DNA of 64,000 nt from Azospirillum formosense. GTDB lineage: Bacteria > Pseudomonadota > Alphaproteobacteria > Azospirillales > Azospirillaceae. Made by a program: the position numbers and the translations under genes. Every line of letters begins with the position of its first letter. The first letter of the stretch is position 1. The notes beneath the pieces were generated by a model. The model was not told where the DNA came from. It was given only the letters and a program-made list of their open reading frames with translations, and did no database searches. The DNA is taken from positions 124,001-188,000 of the forward strand of contig NZ_CP159402.1 in the NCBI RefSeq assembly GCF_040500525.1. Direction: 5' to 3'. Below are positions 42,625 through 52,289 of the stretch, piece after piece.

Positions 42625-43623
42625 ATGGACACCGCATTCCGCACGCCCCCCCATTCCACCACGACGGACGGCGCCCCGCGCACCGTCGGCGTGGAGGTCG
42701 AGTTCGCCAACCTCGATGCCCCTTCCGCGGCGGCGGTGGTGCACCGCCTGTACGGCGGTGCGCTGGAACCGGAGGACCCGCACCGCTGCCGGGTGACCGG
42801 CACGCGGCTGGGCGACTTCGCGGTGGAGCTGGACATGCGCTCCGCCCATCCCGGCAAGGGCGAGTCCGGGGAGTCCGGGGCGCTGGGCAAGGCGGTCGGC
42901 AAGGCGGTGGACGGCGTGGTGGAGGCGCTGCGGCCCTTGTGGGGCAACATCGGCAGCCTCGTCATGCCCTTCGAGATCGCCGCCCCGCCCATCCCCATCG
43001 CCCGGCTGGCCGAGCTGGAGCCGCTGTTTTCCGCCTTGAGCGACCAGGGCGCCGCCGGCACGGACGCCAGCCCGCTGTTCGCCTTCGGCCTGCACCTGAA
43101 CCCGCAGGTGGCGCGCACCGACGGGGAGTATGTGCTCGACCATCTGAAGGCTTTCCTGCTGCTGGCGCCCTGGCTGCGCCGCGAGATCCGCGTGGACCCG
43201 ACACGGCGCCTGACCGGCTTCATCGCCGCCTTTCCCGCGGACTACGCGGTGAAGGTCGTCGATCCCGCCTACCGCCCCGACCTCGACGGGCTGATCGGCG
43301 ATTATCTGGAGGCCAACCCGACCCGCAACCGCGAGCTGGACCTGTTCCCGCTGTTTGCCCATCTCGCCCCGGAGACGATGGCGGCCAAGCTGGCCGACCC
43401 GCATGTGCGGCCCCGCCCGACCTTCCATTACCGCCTGCCCAACGCCCGGCTGGGCGACCCGGACTGGAGCCTGGCCCAGGACTGGAACCGCTGGGTGGCG
43501 GTGGAGGAGCTGGCGGCCGACCGCGACCGGCTCGACGCCCTGGGGGCGGACTTCCGCGCCTTCGCCGCGCGCAAGGCGCTGGACGACTGGGCCGCCGAGG
43601 CGGGCCGGCGGCTCGCCGTCTGA
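42625..43623 (+). CDS. Putative amidoligase (Amidoligase_2-like, COOH-NH2 ligase)
   Basis: 332 residues. The N-terminal phrase TVGVEVEFANL is the glutamate-binding strand typical of GCS-like amidoligases, followed by GDFAVELDMR, VMPFEIAAPPIPI and FGLHLNPQV, matching PF12224-type putative amidoligases. These enzymes are predicted to join an amino acid or amine to a carboxylate using ATP. It is followed after 9 bp by a peptidase C26/glutamine-amidotransferase-like gene, a pairing seen in predicted peptide-modification or gamma-glutamyl pathways. The substrate is unknown. Confidence 0.78.
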   Translation: MDTAFRTPPHSTTTDGAPRTVGVEVEFANLDAPSAAAVVHRLYGGALEPEDPHRCRVTGTRLGDFAVELDMRSAHPGKGESGESGALGKAVGKAVDGVVEALRPLWGNIGSLVMPFEIAAPPIPIARLAELEPLFSALSDQGAAGTDASPLFAFGLHLNPQVARTDGEYVLDHLKAFLLLAPWLRREIRVDPTRRLTGFIAAFPADYAVKVVDPAYRPDLDGLIGDYLEANPTRNRELDLFPLFAHLAPETMAAKLADPHVRPRPTFHYRLPNARLGDPDWSLAQDWNRWVAVEELAADRDRLDALGADFRAFAARKALDDWAAEAGRRLAV

Positions 43624-43632
43624 GGGGGCGAC

Positions 43633-44346
43633 ATGGCCGCCTTCATCGCGAGGGGACGCCCTCTGATCGGAGTCACCGCGTCGGTACACGGCAGCCGCAT
43701 CGCCTGGTGGGCGAACCGTCTGGCGCTGCGCCGCGCCGGGGCGCGGGCGGTGCGCATCACGGCGCGCGACCCCTTTCCCATCGAGCGGCTCGACGGTCTG
43801 GTGGTCGGCGGGGGCGACGACATCGACGCCGCCCTCTACGGCGAGACCGCCCGCCCGAAGATGCGCATCGACCCGGAGCGCGACCGGCTGGAGCTGCGCG
43901 CTCTCGACGGCGCGGCGGCGCGGCGGCTGCCCGTGCTCGGCATCTGCCGGGGCTCGCAGATGATCAACGTGCACCGCGGCGGCTCGCTGCTCACCGACAT
44001 CCACGAGGTCTACGAGGAAGCGCCGCGGCTGCGCACCGTCCTGCCGCGCAAGCGCATCCGCATCGATCCGCGCAGCCATCTCTACCGCATCCTGGGCATC
44101 GCCGAATGCCGGGTGAACGCGCTGCACCATCAGGCGGTGGACCGGCTGGGCGACGGCCTGCGCGTGGTGGCGCGCGAGACGCTGGGGATCGTCCAGGGAA
44201 TCGAGGCGGTCCATCACCCTTTCCTGATCGGGGTGCAGTGGCATCCCGAGTATCTGGTCGCCGACCCGCGCCAGCAGGCGCTGTTCCACACGCTGGCCGC
44301 CACCGCCGCCGGAACCGCCAGCCTGGAGGACGCCGCCGCCTTGTGA
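43633..44346 (+). CDS. Gamma-glutamyl hydrolase-like class I glutamine amidotransferase (peptidase C26)
   Basis: 237 residues. The catalytic triad is visible: Cys105 in LGICRGSQMIN, His204 and Glu206 in GVQWHPEYL; an upstream GLVVGGGDDIDAALYG segment completes the family pattern. Relatives (PuuD-type) cleave gamma-glutamyl amides. Coupled to the amidoligase gene upstream, with RBS GAGGGGG, so one enzyme may form and the other cut a gamma-glutamyl-type bond. Confidence 0.85.
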   Translation: MAAFIARGRPLIGVTASVHGSRIAWWANRLALRRAGARAVRITARDPFPIERLDGLVVGGGDDIDAALYGETARPKMRIDPERDRLELRALDGAAARRLPVLGICRGSQMINVHRGGSLLTDIHEVYEEAPRLRTVLPRKRIRIDPRSHLYRILGIAECRVNALHHQAVDRLGDGLRVVARETLGIVQGIEAVHHPFLIGVQWHPEYLVADPRQQALFHTLAATAAGTASLEDAAAL

Positions 44347-44380
44347 TCGCTCCTTAAATGGGTGATCGCTCCTTAACTGT
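44343..44380 (+). repeat. Two tandem 19-bp repeats after the C26-like gene
   Basis: GTGATCGCTCCTTAA occurs at 44343-44357 and 44362-44376 (period 19). The first copy includes the TGA stop codon of the upstream gene. A short tandem duplication of a gene end, with no recognised regulator site. Confidence 0.7.
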
Positions 44381-44472
44381 TCGTTGTGCCACCATTTCCC
44401 TCGCGCGCGGAAGCGGCTATCCTAACGATCGGGCCTGGCGATCGGGCCGCCGCAACGGCGGAGGGGCAGCGG

Positions 44473-46803
44473 GTGACGGAGAGACAGGCGGGCCGGCGGC
44501 TTCGGCTGCACACGGTGACGATGCTCACCGCGCTGGCCACGGCGTTTCTGATGGCCGGGCTGACCCTCGGGGTGGGCGGCGCCTTCGTCCGGGTGCTCGA
44601 CCTCGCGGAGGAGGCGGACCGCGCCATCGTTCCCCAGATCACCCGCCAGCACCAGTACGCCGTCTTCGCCGCCCGCATGGGCCAGCTCGCCGAAGCGGTC
44701 CTGCGCTCCCGCTCGCCGGAGGAGCGCGCCGGCGCCCTGGCCGAGGTGGAGGGCGTGTCGCAACGCTTCGCGGCGGACGCGGCGGCCCCGGAACTGCTGC
44801 AGCGGCTCGAACAGGCCATCCAGGCGGTGCGCCGCACGGCGGAGCGGGCCGACGCCATCGACGCCCTGGCGGCCCGGGCCGTCGCCCTGCAGCGCAAGGG
44901 GGACGATGCGTTCCTGAGCCTGCTGCGCTCGGGCGCCCCGCTGACGGTGCAGGAGCCCTACCACCGCGCGCTGGAGGCGCTGGCCGCCGGGCAGGCCGCG
45001 ACGGACACGGAGCAGCTCGCCGTCAAAGCCGCCCGCTTCCACGAGCACGCCGCCGCGGTGGTGAACGCCCTGATCCCGCTGGAGCCGGGAGAACAGGCGC
45101 CGCTGGCCCGCACGGCGCGCGACCTCGACGGGCTGGGCGCGCTGTTCACGCTGCGTCGGTCCATCCTGTCGGAAGCGGGACTGATGGGGCTGGAGACGGA
45201 GATCGCCCACGGCGTGCTGAACGACCTCAGCGGCAGCCTGACCGACGCCGCCGCGACCAACACGCGGCGCATCGCCGACACCCTGACCGATCAGGCGCGC
45301 AGCGGCCTGTGGATCGTTCTGGTGGGGCTGGGCGTCGCCTCGGCGGTGCAGACGCTGCTCTACGTGCTGCTGCGGGTCCATGTGGTCCGCCCGATCCGCC
45401 GCGCCTCGCAGGCGCTGGCCATGGTGCAGAAGGAGCGCCGCGCCGTCCGCCTGCCGCCCGCCCTCTTCGCGGAGCTTCAGGCGATCTCCACCAGCGTCGA
45501 GCGGTTCGGCACGGCCCTGGTGGAGACTCACGCCTACGCCGAGGCGCTGAAGGCGGGGGAGGAGCGGATGCGGGCGATCCTGGCGGCCTCGCCCTTTCCC
45601 ATCGTGATCGCCCGGCGGTCGGACGACGCCGTCCTGTTCGCCAACCCGCAGGCCGAGGCGCTGTTCGGCACCGAGGGGTCGCGGTTGGCGCTGACGCGCA
45701 ACGCGCGCTTCTTCATGCACCCGTCCGACGCCGCCCGGCTGTCCCGCCTGGTGGCCGAGCAGGGGTCGGCGAGCGACCTGGAGATGGAGATGCGCACCGC
45801 CGGGGGTCGGCCCTTCTGGGCGATGATTTCCGCGGTGGAGATCCACGACGTGGACGAGCCGGCCATCCTCATCGCCGTCAACGACATCACCCTGCGCAAG
45901 CGGTCGGAGGAGGAGACGGAGGCCGCCAAGCAGCGCGCCGAGGGCGCCCTAGCCGACCTGCGCGACACCCAGGCCAACCTGATCCAGGCGGAGAAGATGG
46001 CCTCGCTCGGCGGGATGGTGGCGGGGGTGGCGCACGAGGTGAACACGCCGGTGGGCATCGCCCTGACCGGCATCACCCATCTGGCCGACCAGACCCGCAA
46101 GCTGGTCCGCGGGGTCGAGGCCAACACGCTGCGCCGCGCCGACTTCACCGGCTATCTGACCACCGCGGGGGAGGCGTGCCGGCTGATCGAGAGCAACCTG
46201 AACCGCGCCGCCGAGCTGATCCAGAGCTTCAAGCAGACCGCCGTGGACCAGACCAGCGAGGAACGGCGCCGCGTCGATCTGGCCGCCTATCTGGACGACG
46301 TGCTGACCAGCCTGCGCCCGCGGCTGAAGCAGACTCCCCACCGGGTGGTGGTGGATTGTCCGGCCGGGCTGTGGGTGGACAGCTACCCCGGCGCGCTGTT
46401 CCAGGTGCTGACCAACCTGACGATGAACGCGGTGGTCCACGCCTATCCGGACGGGCGGGCCGGCACGCTGACCGTCGCCGTGACCCGCCCCAACCCGCAG
46501 GAGGTCGAGCTGCGCTTCGCCGACGACGGCTGCGGCATCCCCGCCGCGCATCTCGGGCGCGTCTTCGATCCCTTCTTCACGACGCGGCGCGGCGAGGGGG
46601 GGAGCGGGCTCGGCCTGCACATCGTCTACAACATCGTGACCACCCGCCTGCGCGGCAGCATCCGCGTGGACAGCCGCGACAATGGCCGGGAGGGTGGCCA
46701 GGGGAAGGGGGGCACCTGCTTCGTCCTGCGCTTCCCCGCCAAGGCTCCCTCCGCGGTGGATGGCGGCGAACCGGCTGCGATCCGGCCGGAACCCGCGGTC
46801 TGA
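44473..46803 (+). CDS. Membrane sensor histidine kinase with PAS domain
   Basis: About 776 residues. Span 1 at residues ~18-40, a long helical periplasmic region, span 2 (GLWIVLVGLGVASAVQTLLYVL), a HAMP-like linker, PAS (ILAASPFPIVIARRSDDAVLFANPQAEALFG), coiled coil, HisKA with phospho-His in GGMVAGVAHEVNTPVGIALTG, and HATPase (LTNLTMNAVVHAY; DDGCGIPAAHL; GGSGLGLHIVYN). The HEVNTP box marks the kinase subfamily with long loops. The GTG at 44473 is chosen for GGAGGGG 6 nt upstream; an in-frame ATG at 44386 lacks an RBS. Confidence 0.88.
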   Translation: MTERQAGRRLRLHTVTMLTALATAFLMAGLTLGVGGAFVRVLDLAEEADRAIVPQITRQHQYAVFAARMGQLAEAVLRSRSPEERAGALAEVEGVSQRFAADAAAPELLQRLEQAIQAVRRTAERADAIDALAARAVALQRKGDDAFLSLLRSGAPLTVQEPYHRALEALAAGQAATDTEQLAVKAARFHEHAAAVVNALIPLEPGEQAPLARTARDLDGLGALFTLRRSILSEAGLMGLETEIAHGVLNDLSGSLTDAAATNTRRIADTLTDQARSGLWIVLVGLGVASAVQTLLYVLLRVHVVRPIRRASQALAMVQKERRAVRLPPALFAELQAISTSVERFGTALVETHAYAEALKAGEERMRAILAASPFPIVIARRSDDAVLFANPQAEALFGTEGSRLALTRNARFFMHPSDAARLSRLVAEQGSASDLEMEMRTAGGRPFWAMISAVEIHDVDEPAILIAVNDITLRKRSEEETEAAKQRAEGALADLRDTQANLIQAEKMASLGGMVAGVAHEVNTPVGIALTGITHLADQTRKLVRGVEANTLRRADFTGYLTTAGEACRLIESNLNRAAELIQSFKQTAVDQTSEERRRVDLAAYLDDVLTSLRPRLKQTPHRVVVDCPAGLWVDSYPGALFQVLTNLTMNAVVHAYPDGRAGTLTVAVTRPNPQEVELRFADDGCGIPAAHLGRVFDPFFTTRRGEGGSGLGLHIVYNIVTTRLRGSIRVDSRDNGREGGQGKGGTCFVLRFPAKAPSAVDGGEPAAIRPEPAV

Positions 46804-46807
46804 AACG

Positions 46808-46837
46808 AAAAAGGCGCGCCGGAGACTCCGGCGCGCC
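46808..46837 (-). terminator. Rho-independent terminator
   Basis: An 11-bp stem, GGCGCGCCGGA (46813-46823) with TCCGGCGCGCC (46827-46837), has a 3-nt loop. Read on the minus strand it is followed by TTTTTCGTTT. It ends transcription of the small secreted-protein gene at 46861. Confidence 0.85.
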
Positions 46838-46860
46838 CTTCGCTGCAAAGCTTGAAGGCC

Positions 46861-47283
46861 TTACTTGCTGCCGTCCGGGCCGCAGTTCGGGGTGCCCGGC
46901 GGGCAGTGGGTGCCGGTCGCGGTCTGGTTGTCGCGGGCCGGGTTGCTGCTGGTGGCGCTGCCCATGCCCGACGGTACCGTGGTCTGGCCCTGCCAGGTGC
47001 CGCCCGACGAACCGCTGCCCATGGTGCCGTTGCCCATGGTGCTGCCCGACGAACCGGGCATGGTGGTCCCCGGCATGGTGTTCATGGTGCCGGACGAGCC
47101 GGCGGTGCCCGGGGTGGTGACGCTGCCCGGAGTGGAGCCCGGGCCGGAGGTGCTCAGGCCGGTCGACGGCGAGGTCGTGGTGCTGGGAACGGTCGGGCTC
47201 ACGGAGGTGCCGCCCGACTGGGCGACGGCGGAGCCGGCCATCAGCGCGAGGGCCGACGCGGCGGCGATCAAAAGGGTACGCAT
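46861..47283 (-). CDS. Secreted Ser/Thr/Gly-rich low-complexity protein
   Basis: 140 residues: signal peptide MRTLLIAAASALALMAGSAVA, then a disordered region rich in Thr, Ser, Gly, Pro and Met (repeats like TMPGTTMPGSSGSTMG). It ends with a short Cys-Pro segment (THCPPGTPNCGPDGSK). GGAG lies 8 nt before ATG 47283. Probably a periplasmic or cell-surface protein; function unknown. Confidence 0.7.
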   Translation of the reverse strand: MRTLLIAAASALALMAGSAVAQSGGTSVSPTVPSTTTSPSTGLSTSGPGSTPGSVTTPGTAGSSGTMNTMPGTTMPGSSGSTMGNGTMGSGSSGGTWQGQTTVPSGMGSATSSNPARDNQTATGTHCPPGTPNCGPDGSK

Positions 47284-47589
47284 CCTCATCTCTCCATCTG
47301 GTGGCGGCGCCCTTTGGCCGGGCGCCCTCCTGGCGGGGGTTCGCGGTCCGGCGCCCTGCGGCGCGCCCGGCCCCCATTCGTCCATCCCCAACAGGAGGCC
47401 CGGCGCATCGTTGCGACAAAACCGGAAGGATCATTTCGATCTTTTGGCGAACCGTCCGCCGTCCGGGCTTTCCGCCCGCCCCCATCCAGATGCGGGTGCC
47501 GGGCGATTCCGGAGCAGTCCGGCGTCCCGCGGAACAGCCCGCCGCCGGAAGAGTTGACGCAAGCACCGTTACGGCACGTCGAGGCAGGA

Positions 47590-49188
47590 ATGAACGATCA
47601 TCGGGATGCGGCGGACCTTGCCGGGGGGCGGCCCATCCTGCGCCCCGGCGCCACCTGCTGGCGGACCGAGCGGGCGGACCGGGTGGCCGTGCTGGTCGAC
47701 GGCGCCGCCTTCTTCGCGGCGGTGCGCGCCGCCCTGCTGCGGGCGCGGCGCTCGGTGATCCTGCTCGGCTGGGACATCGATCCGCGGATGCGCCTCGACC
47801 CCCACGACCCGGAGACGCTGGGCGACTTCCTTGCCCGTCTGATCCATCGCCGCCCCTCCCTGCAGATCCACGCGCTGAAGTGGGACATGCCGTTCCCGAT
47901 CTCGCTGGAGCACCCCCACGGCCCGCTGGAGCGGCTGAACCGCCGCACCGGCCCGCGGCTGACGCTGGAGCTGGACGACGCCCTGCCGGTGGGAGCCGCG
48001 CAGCACCAGAAGCTGGTGGTGGTCGACGACGCGCTGGCCTTCTGCGGCGGCATCGATCTGGCCGGCGACCGCTGGGATACCCCCGAACATCTGGACAACG
48101 ACCCGCGCCGCCGCTGGCCCAGCGGGGAGCTTCACGCGCCGCGCCACGACGTGATGATGGCGGTGGACGGCCCCGCCGCCCGCGCGCTGGGGGTGATGGC
48201 GCGCGAGCGTTGGAGCCACGCCACGGGGCAGGCCCTGCCGCCTCCGCCTCCGGATGACTTTGCCGCGGCCGGCGCCGATCCCTGGCCGGAGGGGCTGCAC
48301 CCGCTGATCACCGACGCGGCGGTGGGCATCGCCCGCACGCTTCCCGACTGTCTGGTCGGCCGTCCGGTTCGCGAGAACGAGGCCCTGACCTTCGCGGCCA
48401 TCGCCGAGGCGCGCCACAGCATCTATCTGGAGAACCAGTATTTCGCCTCCTTCCGGGTGGCCGAGGCGCTGGCCCGGCGGCTGCGCGAGCCGGACGGGCC
48501 GGAGGTGGTGGTGGTCGTCCCCATGGAAAGCCCGAGCTGGTTCGACCGCATGGCGATGGACACGCCGCGCGGCGTGGTGCTTCAGGAACTGCGCGCCGCC
48601 GACCGCCATGGGCGCCTGCGCGCCATGACCCCGCTGACCGAGGGCGGCAACGGCATCGTCGTGCATTCCAAGCTGATGGTGGTGGACGACCGGCTGCTGC
48701 GCATCGGGTCGAGCAACCTGAACAACCGCTCCATGGGCTACGACACGGAATGCGATCTGGCGGTGGAGGCGCCGCCGGGCGACCGCAGCGACGCCAACCG
48801 CAGCACCGGCAACGCCATCGCCGCGGTGCGCAACCGCCTGCTGGCCGAGCATATGGGGGTGGACCCGTCGGAGATGACCGCCGCCGTCCGCGCCACCGGC
48901 AGCCTGGTGGCCGCCATCGACCGGCTGAACAGGCCGTCCGGACGCCGCCTGGCGCCGCTTCCCGACACCGATCCCGGCCTGACCGAGCAGGCCTTCGCCG
49001 CCCTGCGCATCGCGGACCCCGACCGTCCGGAGGAGGCCTGGGCCGTGTGGAAACGCATGCCCCCGGCCCCCGCGCCGGCCCGCTCCCTGACTCGCGCGGT
49101 GGGGGCGGCGCTGTTCACCGCCGGGGCGATCGCCGGGGTTTACGCCGTGGCGCTGGCGATGGTCGAGACGGACCGCGGCGGCCCCTGA
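47590..49188 (+). CDS. Phospholipase D-family protein (cardiolipin synthase-like)
   Basis: 532 residues with two HKD motifs: HQKLVVVDDALAFCGGIDL (His139, Lys141, Asp146) and HSKLMVVDDRLLRIGSSNLNNRS (near 358). Between them are the family phrases YLENQYFASF and VVVVPMESPSW. A C-terminal hydrophobic span (VGAALFTAGAIAGVYAVALAM) would anchor it in the membrane. Members hydrolyse or transfer phosphatidyl groups; several bacterial ones are transphosphatidylases. RBS GAGG 5 nt before ATG 47590. Confidence 0.9.
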   Translation: MNDHRDAADLAGGRPILRPGATCWRTERADRVAVLVDGAAFFAAVRAALLRARRSVILLGWDIDPRMRLDPHDPETLGDFLARLIHRRPSLQIHALKWDMPFPISLEHPHGPLERLNRRTGPRLTLELDDALPVGAAQHQKLVVVDDALAFCGGIDLAGDRWDTPEHLDNDPRRRWPSGELHAPRHDVMMAVDGPAARALGVMARERWSHATGQALPPPPPDDFAAAGADPWPEGLHPLITDAAVGIARTLPDCLVGRPVRENEALTFAAIAEARHSIYLENQYFASFRVAEALARRLREPDGPEVVVVVPMESPSWFDRMAMDTPRGVVLQELRAADRHGRLRAMTPLTEGGNGIVVHSKLMVVDDRLLRIGSSNLNNRSMGYDTECDLAVEAPPGDRSDANRSTGNAIAAVRNRLLAEHMGVDPSEMTAAVRATGSLVAAIDRLNRPSGRRLAPLPDTDPGLTEQAFAALRIADPDRPEEAWAVWKRMPPAPAPARSLTRAVGAALFTAGAIAGVYAVALAMVETDRGGP

Positions 49189-49209
49189 CCGGCGCGCCGC
49201 GAAGGACGG

Positions 49210-50517
49210 TCAGGCGGCGCGCTTCCGGACGCCCGACAGGCCGCGCAGGTCCTCCTCCAGCCCGTTCAGCCGCGCCAGCCCGCCGCTGATCGCGTCCAGC
49301 TCACGCCGCAGGCCCTCGGGCACCCGCAGGTCGCCGGCGAAACCGGCCAGGGAGCCGGCCAGCGTGTCGCCCAGCCGGTCCAGCTCGCCCATCAGATGCC
49401 GTTCGTGCCCGGCAACGTCCTGCTGGCCGGCGCTGAGGCTTTGCAGGCGGTCGGCCAGATCGGACAGCAGGGCGTGCTCGGCAGCCACCTTGGCCTGGGC
49501 GTCCTGCCCGGCGATCTGCTGGGCGATCGCCTGCTGCATGCGGTCGATGCCCTTCTGGATCACCTGGATGGCCTCGTTCGACTGGCGGGCCAGATCGCGC
49601 ACCTCGTTCGCCACCACGCGGAAGCCGTGGCCGTACTCCCCGGCCCGCGTCGCCTCGATGGCGGCGTTCAGCGCCAGCATGTTGGTGGCGGACATGATGC
49701 GGGTGATGGCGTTGACCGAATCCTCAAGGGCGCGGGACTCCGCGACGATCTGCTCGAACCGCGTCAGGTCGGAGGTCGCCTCCGCCCGCCGACGGTCGAG
49801 ATGCTCCTGGAGGCTGGCGAGAAGCGCGCGGTTCTCCGTTGCGCAGCGCTGGGCGTCGTCGTGGCGGCCGGCGATCTGCACCCCGCTGTCGCGGATGCAG
49901 CCGACCAGGGCGGCCACCACGTCCTGCGTGTCGGACAGGCGGGCGCGCAGGGTCTGCACCTCCCGCTCCGCCTGGTCGAGCGCCGCGCCGACGCGGGCCT
50001 TGGCCGCGTCGACCGCCTGCGGCACCTCGGCGATGGCGCGCTCCGCCTCCGGCGGGATGCCCTGGGGGCGGCGCGCGAAGGCCAGACGGGCGGCGCACAG
50101 GCTGCCGAACTCGTCCAGCGGCCCGTCCATGCCGTTGTCGCGCAGCAGGCGCCGCCACTCCTCGGAATCCCGGTGCAGGGTGACGAACAGGCGGTTGGCC
50201 TCGTCCGTCGTCAGCGTCTCGCCGTCGAAGGTCAGATGCTCGTGCGGGATGAAGTTGAACAGCGAGGTGACCATGGTCCGCCGCGTTTCCAGGACCCAAT
50301 ACTGCACGACCATCACCACCATGATGGTGACGATCATGCCGAGCGCCGCCGCCGGCCCCTCCGGCACGCCGAACCGGTGAAGCGTGGCGTTCCACAGCGG
50401 GTTGAGGAGAACCACCACCACGATCACCGGAAGGCCGATGATGAGGAGAAGCAGAGCCTGCGCCTTCAAAAATCCCCTGCTGAGCATTGCCCCCTCGTCA
50501 CCCTGTCCAGTGGTCAT
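49210..50517 (-). CDS. Methyl-accepting-chemotaxis-like signalling protein
   Basis: About 435 residues. Two N-terminal spans ([40 protein letters not shown]) with almost no periplasmic loop, a cytoplasmic helical region, then the MCP signalling hairpin with [37 protein letters not shown]. The hairpin core is complete although the protein is short and lacks a periplasmic sensor, suggesting a cytoplasmic or intramembrane input. ATG 50517 preferred; an in-frame ATG at 50487 is possible. Confidence 0.85.
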   Translation of the reverse strand: MTTGQGDEGAMLSRGFLKAQALLLLIIGLPVIVVVVLLNPLWNATLHRFGVPEGPAAALGMIVTIMVVMVVQYWVLETRRTMVTSLFNFIPHEHLTFDGETLTTDEANRLFVTLHRDSEEWRRLLRDNGMDGPLDEFGSLCAARLAFARRPQGIPPEAERAIAEVPQAVDAAKARVGAALDQAEREVQTLRARLSDTQDVVAALVGCIRDSGVQIAGRHDDAQRCATENRALLASLQEHLDRRRAEATSDLTRFEQIVAESRALEDSVNAITRIMSATNMLALNAAIEATRAGEYGHGFRVVANEVRDLARQSNEAIQVIQKGIDRMQQAIAQQIAGQDAQAKVAAEHALLSDLADRLQSLSAGQQDVAGHERHLMGELDRLGDTLAGSLAGFAGDLRVPEGLRRELDAISGGLARLNGLEEDLRGLSGVRKRAA

Positions 50518-50735
50518 TCCGAATCCCCGCGCAATCAAAAGGACACCAGGGTCCCTCCTGTTCGCGCATGGTAAAACCACACACCGCGAAAGGTAAAGAA
50601 GCATCGATTTTGCTTTGCATTCGAGACAATTTTTCCGGAGAGCCAGGGGGCCGCCGCAACGGCGGCGCGGGAAGGGCGCGTCGAAGCGGCATGGCGAAGC
50701 CGGAAAATCGCCTGAAAATCGGGCTGGAATCGAAG

Positions 50736-50761
50736 CGGGCGGGCCGTTTCCGGCCCGCCCG
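50736..50761 (-). terminator. Hairpin terminator-like element
   Basis: A 10-bp stem, GGGCGGGCCG (50737-50746) with CGGCCCGCCC (50751-50760), has loop TTTC and lies 44 bp after the stop of the OmpA-family gene. The T-run on the minus side is weak (CGCTTCGATTCC), so efficiency is uncertain. Confidence 0.5.
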
Positions 50762-50804
50762 TTCCTGGTCACGCGCGATGTGCGTCAAATCGCAGCATGG
50801 CCCG

Positions 50805-51575
50805 TCAGGAGCGCGTCTCCGCCACCGAGCCCGGCTCGGAAATCACGATGTCGACGCGGCGGTTCTGCTGGCGTCCCGACTCCGTGCTGTTGGAGGCGAC
50901 CGGCTGGGCCGACCCCAGACCCTGGGCGGCGATGCGGCTGGGGTTGACGCCGCGCGCGGTCAGCGCGTCGCGCACCGCCATGGCCCGCTCCTCGGACAGG
51001 CGCAGGTTGGTGGCCGACGAGCCGGTGGAGTCGGTGTAGCCCTCGATCCGCACGGTGCGGTCCGGGTAGCGCTGGAGGAAGTTGGCCAGTTCCCCCAGCC
51101 GCGCGTCGGCGCCGGAGGTCAGCCGGGCGCTGCCGGTGGCGAACAGCACGTCGCCCAGCGACATCACCAGGCCGCGCTCCGTCCGTTCCGCTTGGAGGGC
51201 GCGGATCTGGTCCTGGAGGCGGTAGGTCTCGGCGTTGGCGACGACCTGCTGCGCGCCCTTCATCGCCGCCACGTCCTGGGCGATCTGGAGCTGCCGGTTG
51301 GCGAGATAGGCCTGATGGTCCATCTCCGCCGTGTTGCCGTCGCTGCGCGCCCGCTCGCCGCGCTGCAGCGCCTCTTCGGCGCGGCGCAGCTCCAGCGTGG
51401 CGTTGCTCGCCAGCTGGGGATTGGCGGCGGCGCTGGAATAGGACTGGCGCGCCTGGGCCAGGGCCGGGGTGTCGTCCGGGGTGGCGCAGGCGCCGAGCGA
51501 CAGGGCGACGACGCCCAGCGAGGCCAGGGCCAGGCTTTTCCTCACTGTCCAGGTCTTCTTGTCGGTGGCGTGCAT
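50805..51575 (-). CDS. OmpA-family lipoprotein
   Basis: 256 residues. A lipoprotein signal with lipobox LGAC, a helical middle (LELRRAEEALQRGERARSDG), and a C-terminal OmpA peptidoglycan-binding domain: GDVLFATGSARLTSGADARL, VRIEGYTDSTGSSATNLRLSEERAMAVRDAL and GRQQNRRVDIVI. Anchors outer membrane to peptidoglycan. Its ATG overlaps the stop of the upstream DUF4398 gene (TGATG), with GGAGGG upstream, so the pair is coupled. Confidence 0.9.
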   Translation of the reverse strand: MHATDKKTWTVRKSLALASLGVVALSLGACATPDDTPALAQARQSYSSAAANPQLASNATLELRRAEEALQRGERARSDGNTAEMDHQAYLANRQLQIAQDVAAMKGAQQVVANAETYRLQDQIRALQAERTERGLVMSLGDVLFATGSARLTSGADARLGELANFLQRYPDRTVRIEGYTDSTGSSATNLRLSEERAMAVRDALTARGVNPSRIAAQGLGSAQPVASNSTESGRQQNRRVDIVISEPGSVAETRS

Positions 51576-52099
51576 CACGGCGTGCCCTCCAGCGTGCGCG
51601 GGGAATCCCAGGTCGAGGTCCCGCTCATGCCCGACGGGGCCAGGGGAGCCGCGGCGGACGCGGCGGGCGCCCGGCCCGCGGCGCCCGGCATACCGGTGTT
51701 GGGCATACCGGTGTTGGGCAGACCGGCGTTGGGGTTCGCGAGCGTGCGGACCGCGCTGGCGGCCTGCTGCGCGGTCGCGCGCTGCGAGCGCACGGTGGCG
51801 AGTTCGGCGTCGGCCTGCGCCTGCTCGGCGAGGCGGCGGGCCTTGGTCCGCTCGTCCTCGCGCATGGCGGCGTCGGCGGCGGCCAGCTTCTCGCGTGCGG
51901 ACTGGAACTCCGCGGGGGAATGTTCGAGGGCGCCGGCCCGTTCGGCCTGCTGGATGGCTTGCGCCGACGCGCCGAGCTGGGCGGTCGGGGGCGGCACGCT
52001 GCCGGCGCAGGCGGCCAGCCCGAGTGACGCCGACAGGATGACAACGGCCCTCCAACCCACCCTGGGCCATCCCAATGTCGAATTGCTGTCGCGGTTCAT
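51575..52099 (-). CDS. DUF4398-type lipoprotein
   Basis: 174 residues. A lipoprotein signal ending LAAC, a helical repeat-like domain with AIQQAERAGALEHSPAEFQSAREKLAAADAAM (DUF4398 pattern), and a disordered tail with a triple NTGMP-like repeat. It is followed, with a 1-bp stop/start overlap, by the OmpA-family lipoprotein. The combination is a common envelope module of unknown exact function. Confidence 0.85.
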   Translation of the reverse strand: MNRDSNSTLGWPRVGWRAVVILSASLGLAACAGSVPPPTAQLGASAQAIQQAERAGALEHSPAEFQSAREKLAAADAAMREDERTKARRLAEQAQADAELATVRSQRATAQQAASAVRTLANPNAGLPNTGMPNTGMPGAAGRAPAASAAAPLAPSGMSGTSTWDSPRTLEGTP

Positions 52100-52221
52100 G
52101 CTGCGGCTTCCCGAATGACCGCGGCGCATGGCCGCGGATGAGTGATCGCCGCTCCAACGCGCCGCCGGGTGGAAGGTTCCTTTGCCGCACATCCGCACCG
52201 GGAACCGGCCCGCTTGCGCAC

Positions 52222-52250
52222 AAAAAGACGGCCGGGGGAGCGCCCCGGCC
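52222..52250 (-). terminator. Rho-independent terminator
   Basis: An 8-bp GC stem, GGCCGGGG (52230-52237) with CCCCGGCC (52243-52250), is followed on the minus strand by GTCTTTTTG. It ends transcription of the repetitive secreted-protein gene at 52290. Confidence 0.85.
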
Positions 52251-52289
52251 GCAAGGTCTGCCTGGATGGGAGGGGGAAAGGGGAGGGGG

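Noticed and set aside
40085-42637. A long 850-codon minus-strand frame opposite the histidine kinase at 40850
   Set aside because: Only its last 169 codons (40085-40594) look like protein. The remainder is antisense to a kinase with all catalytic boxes.
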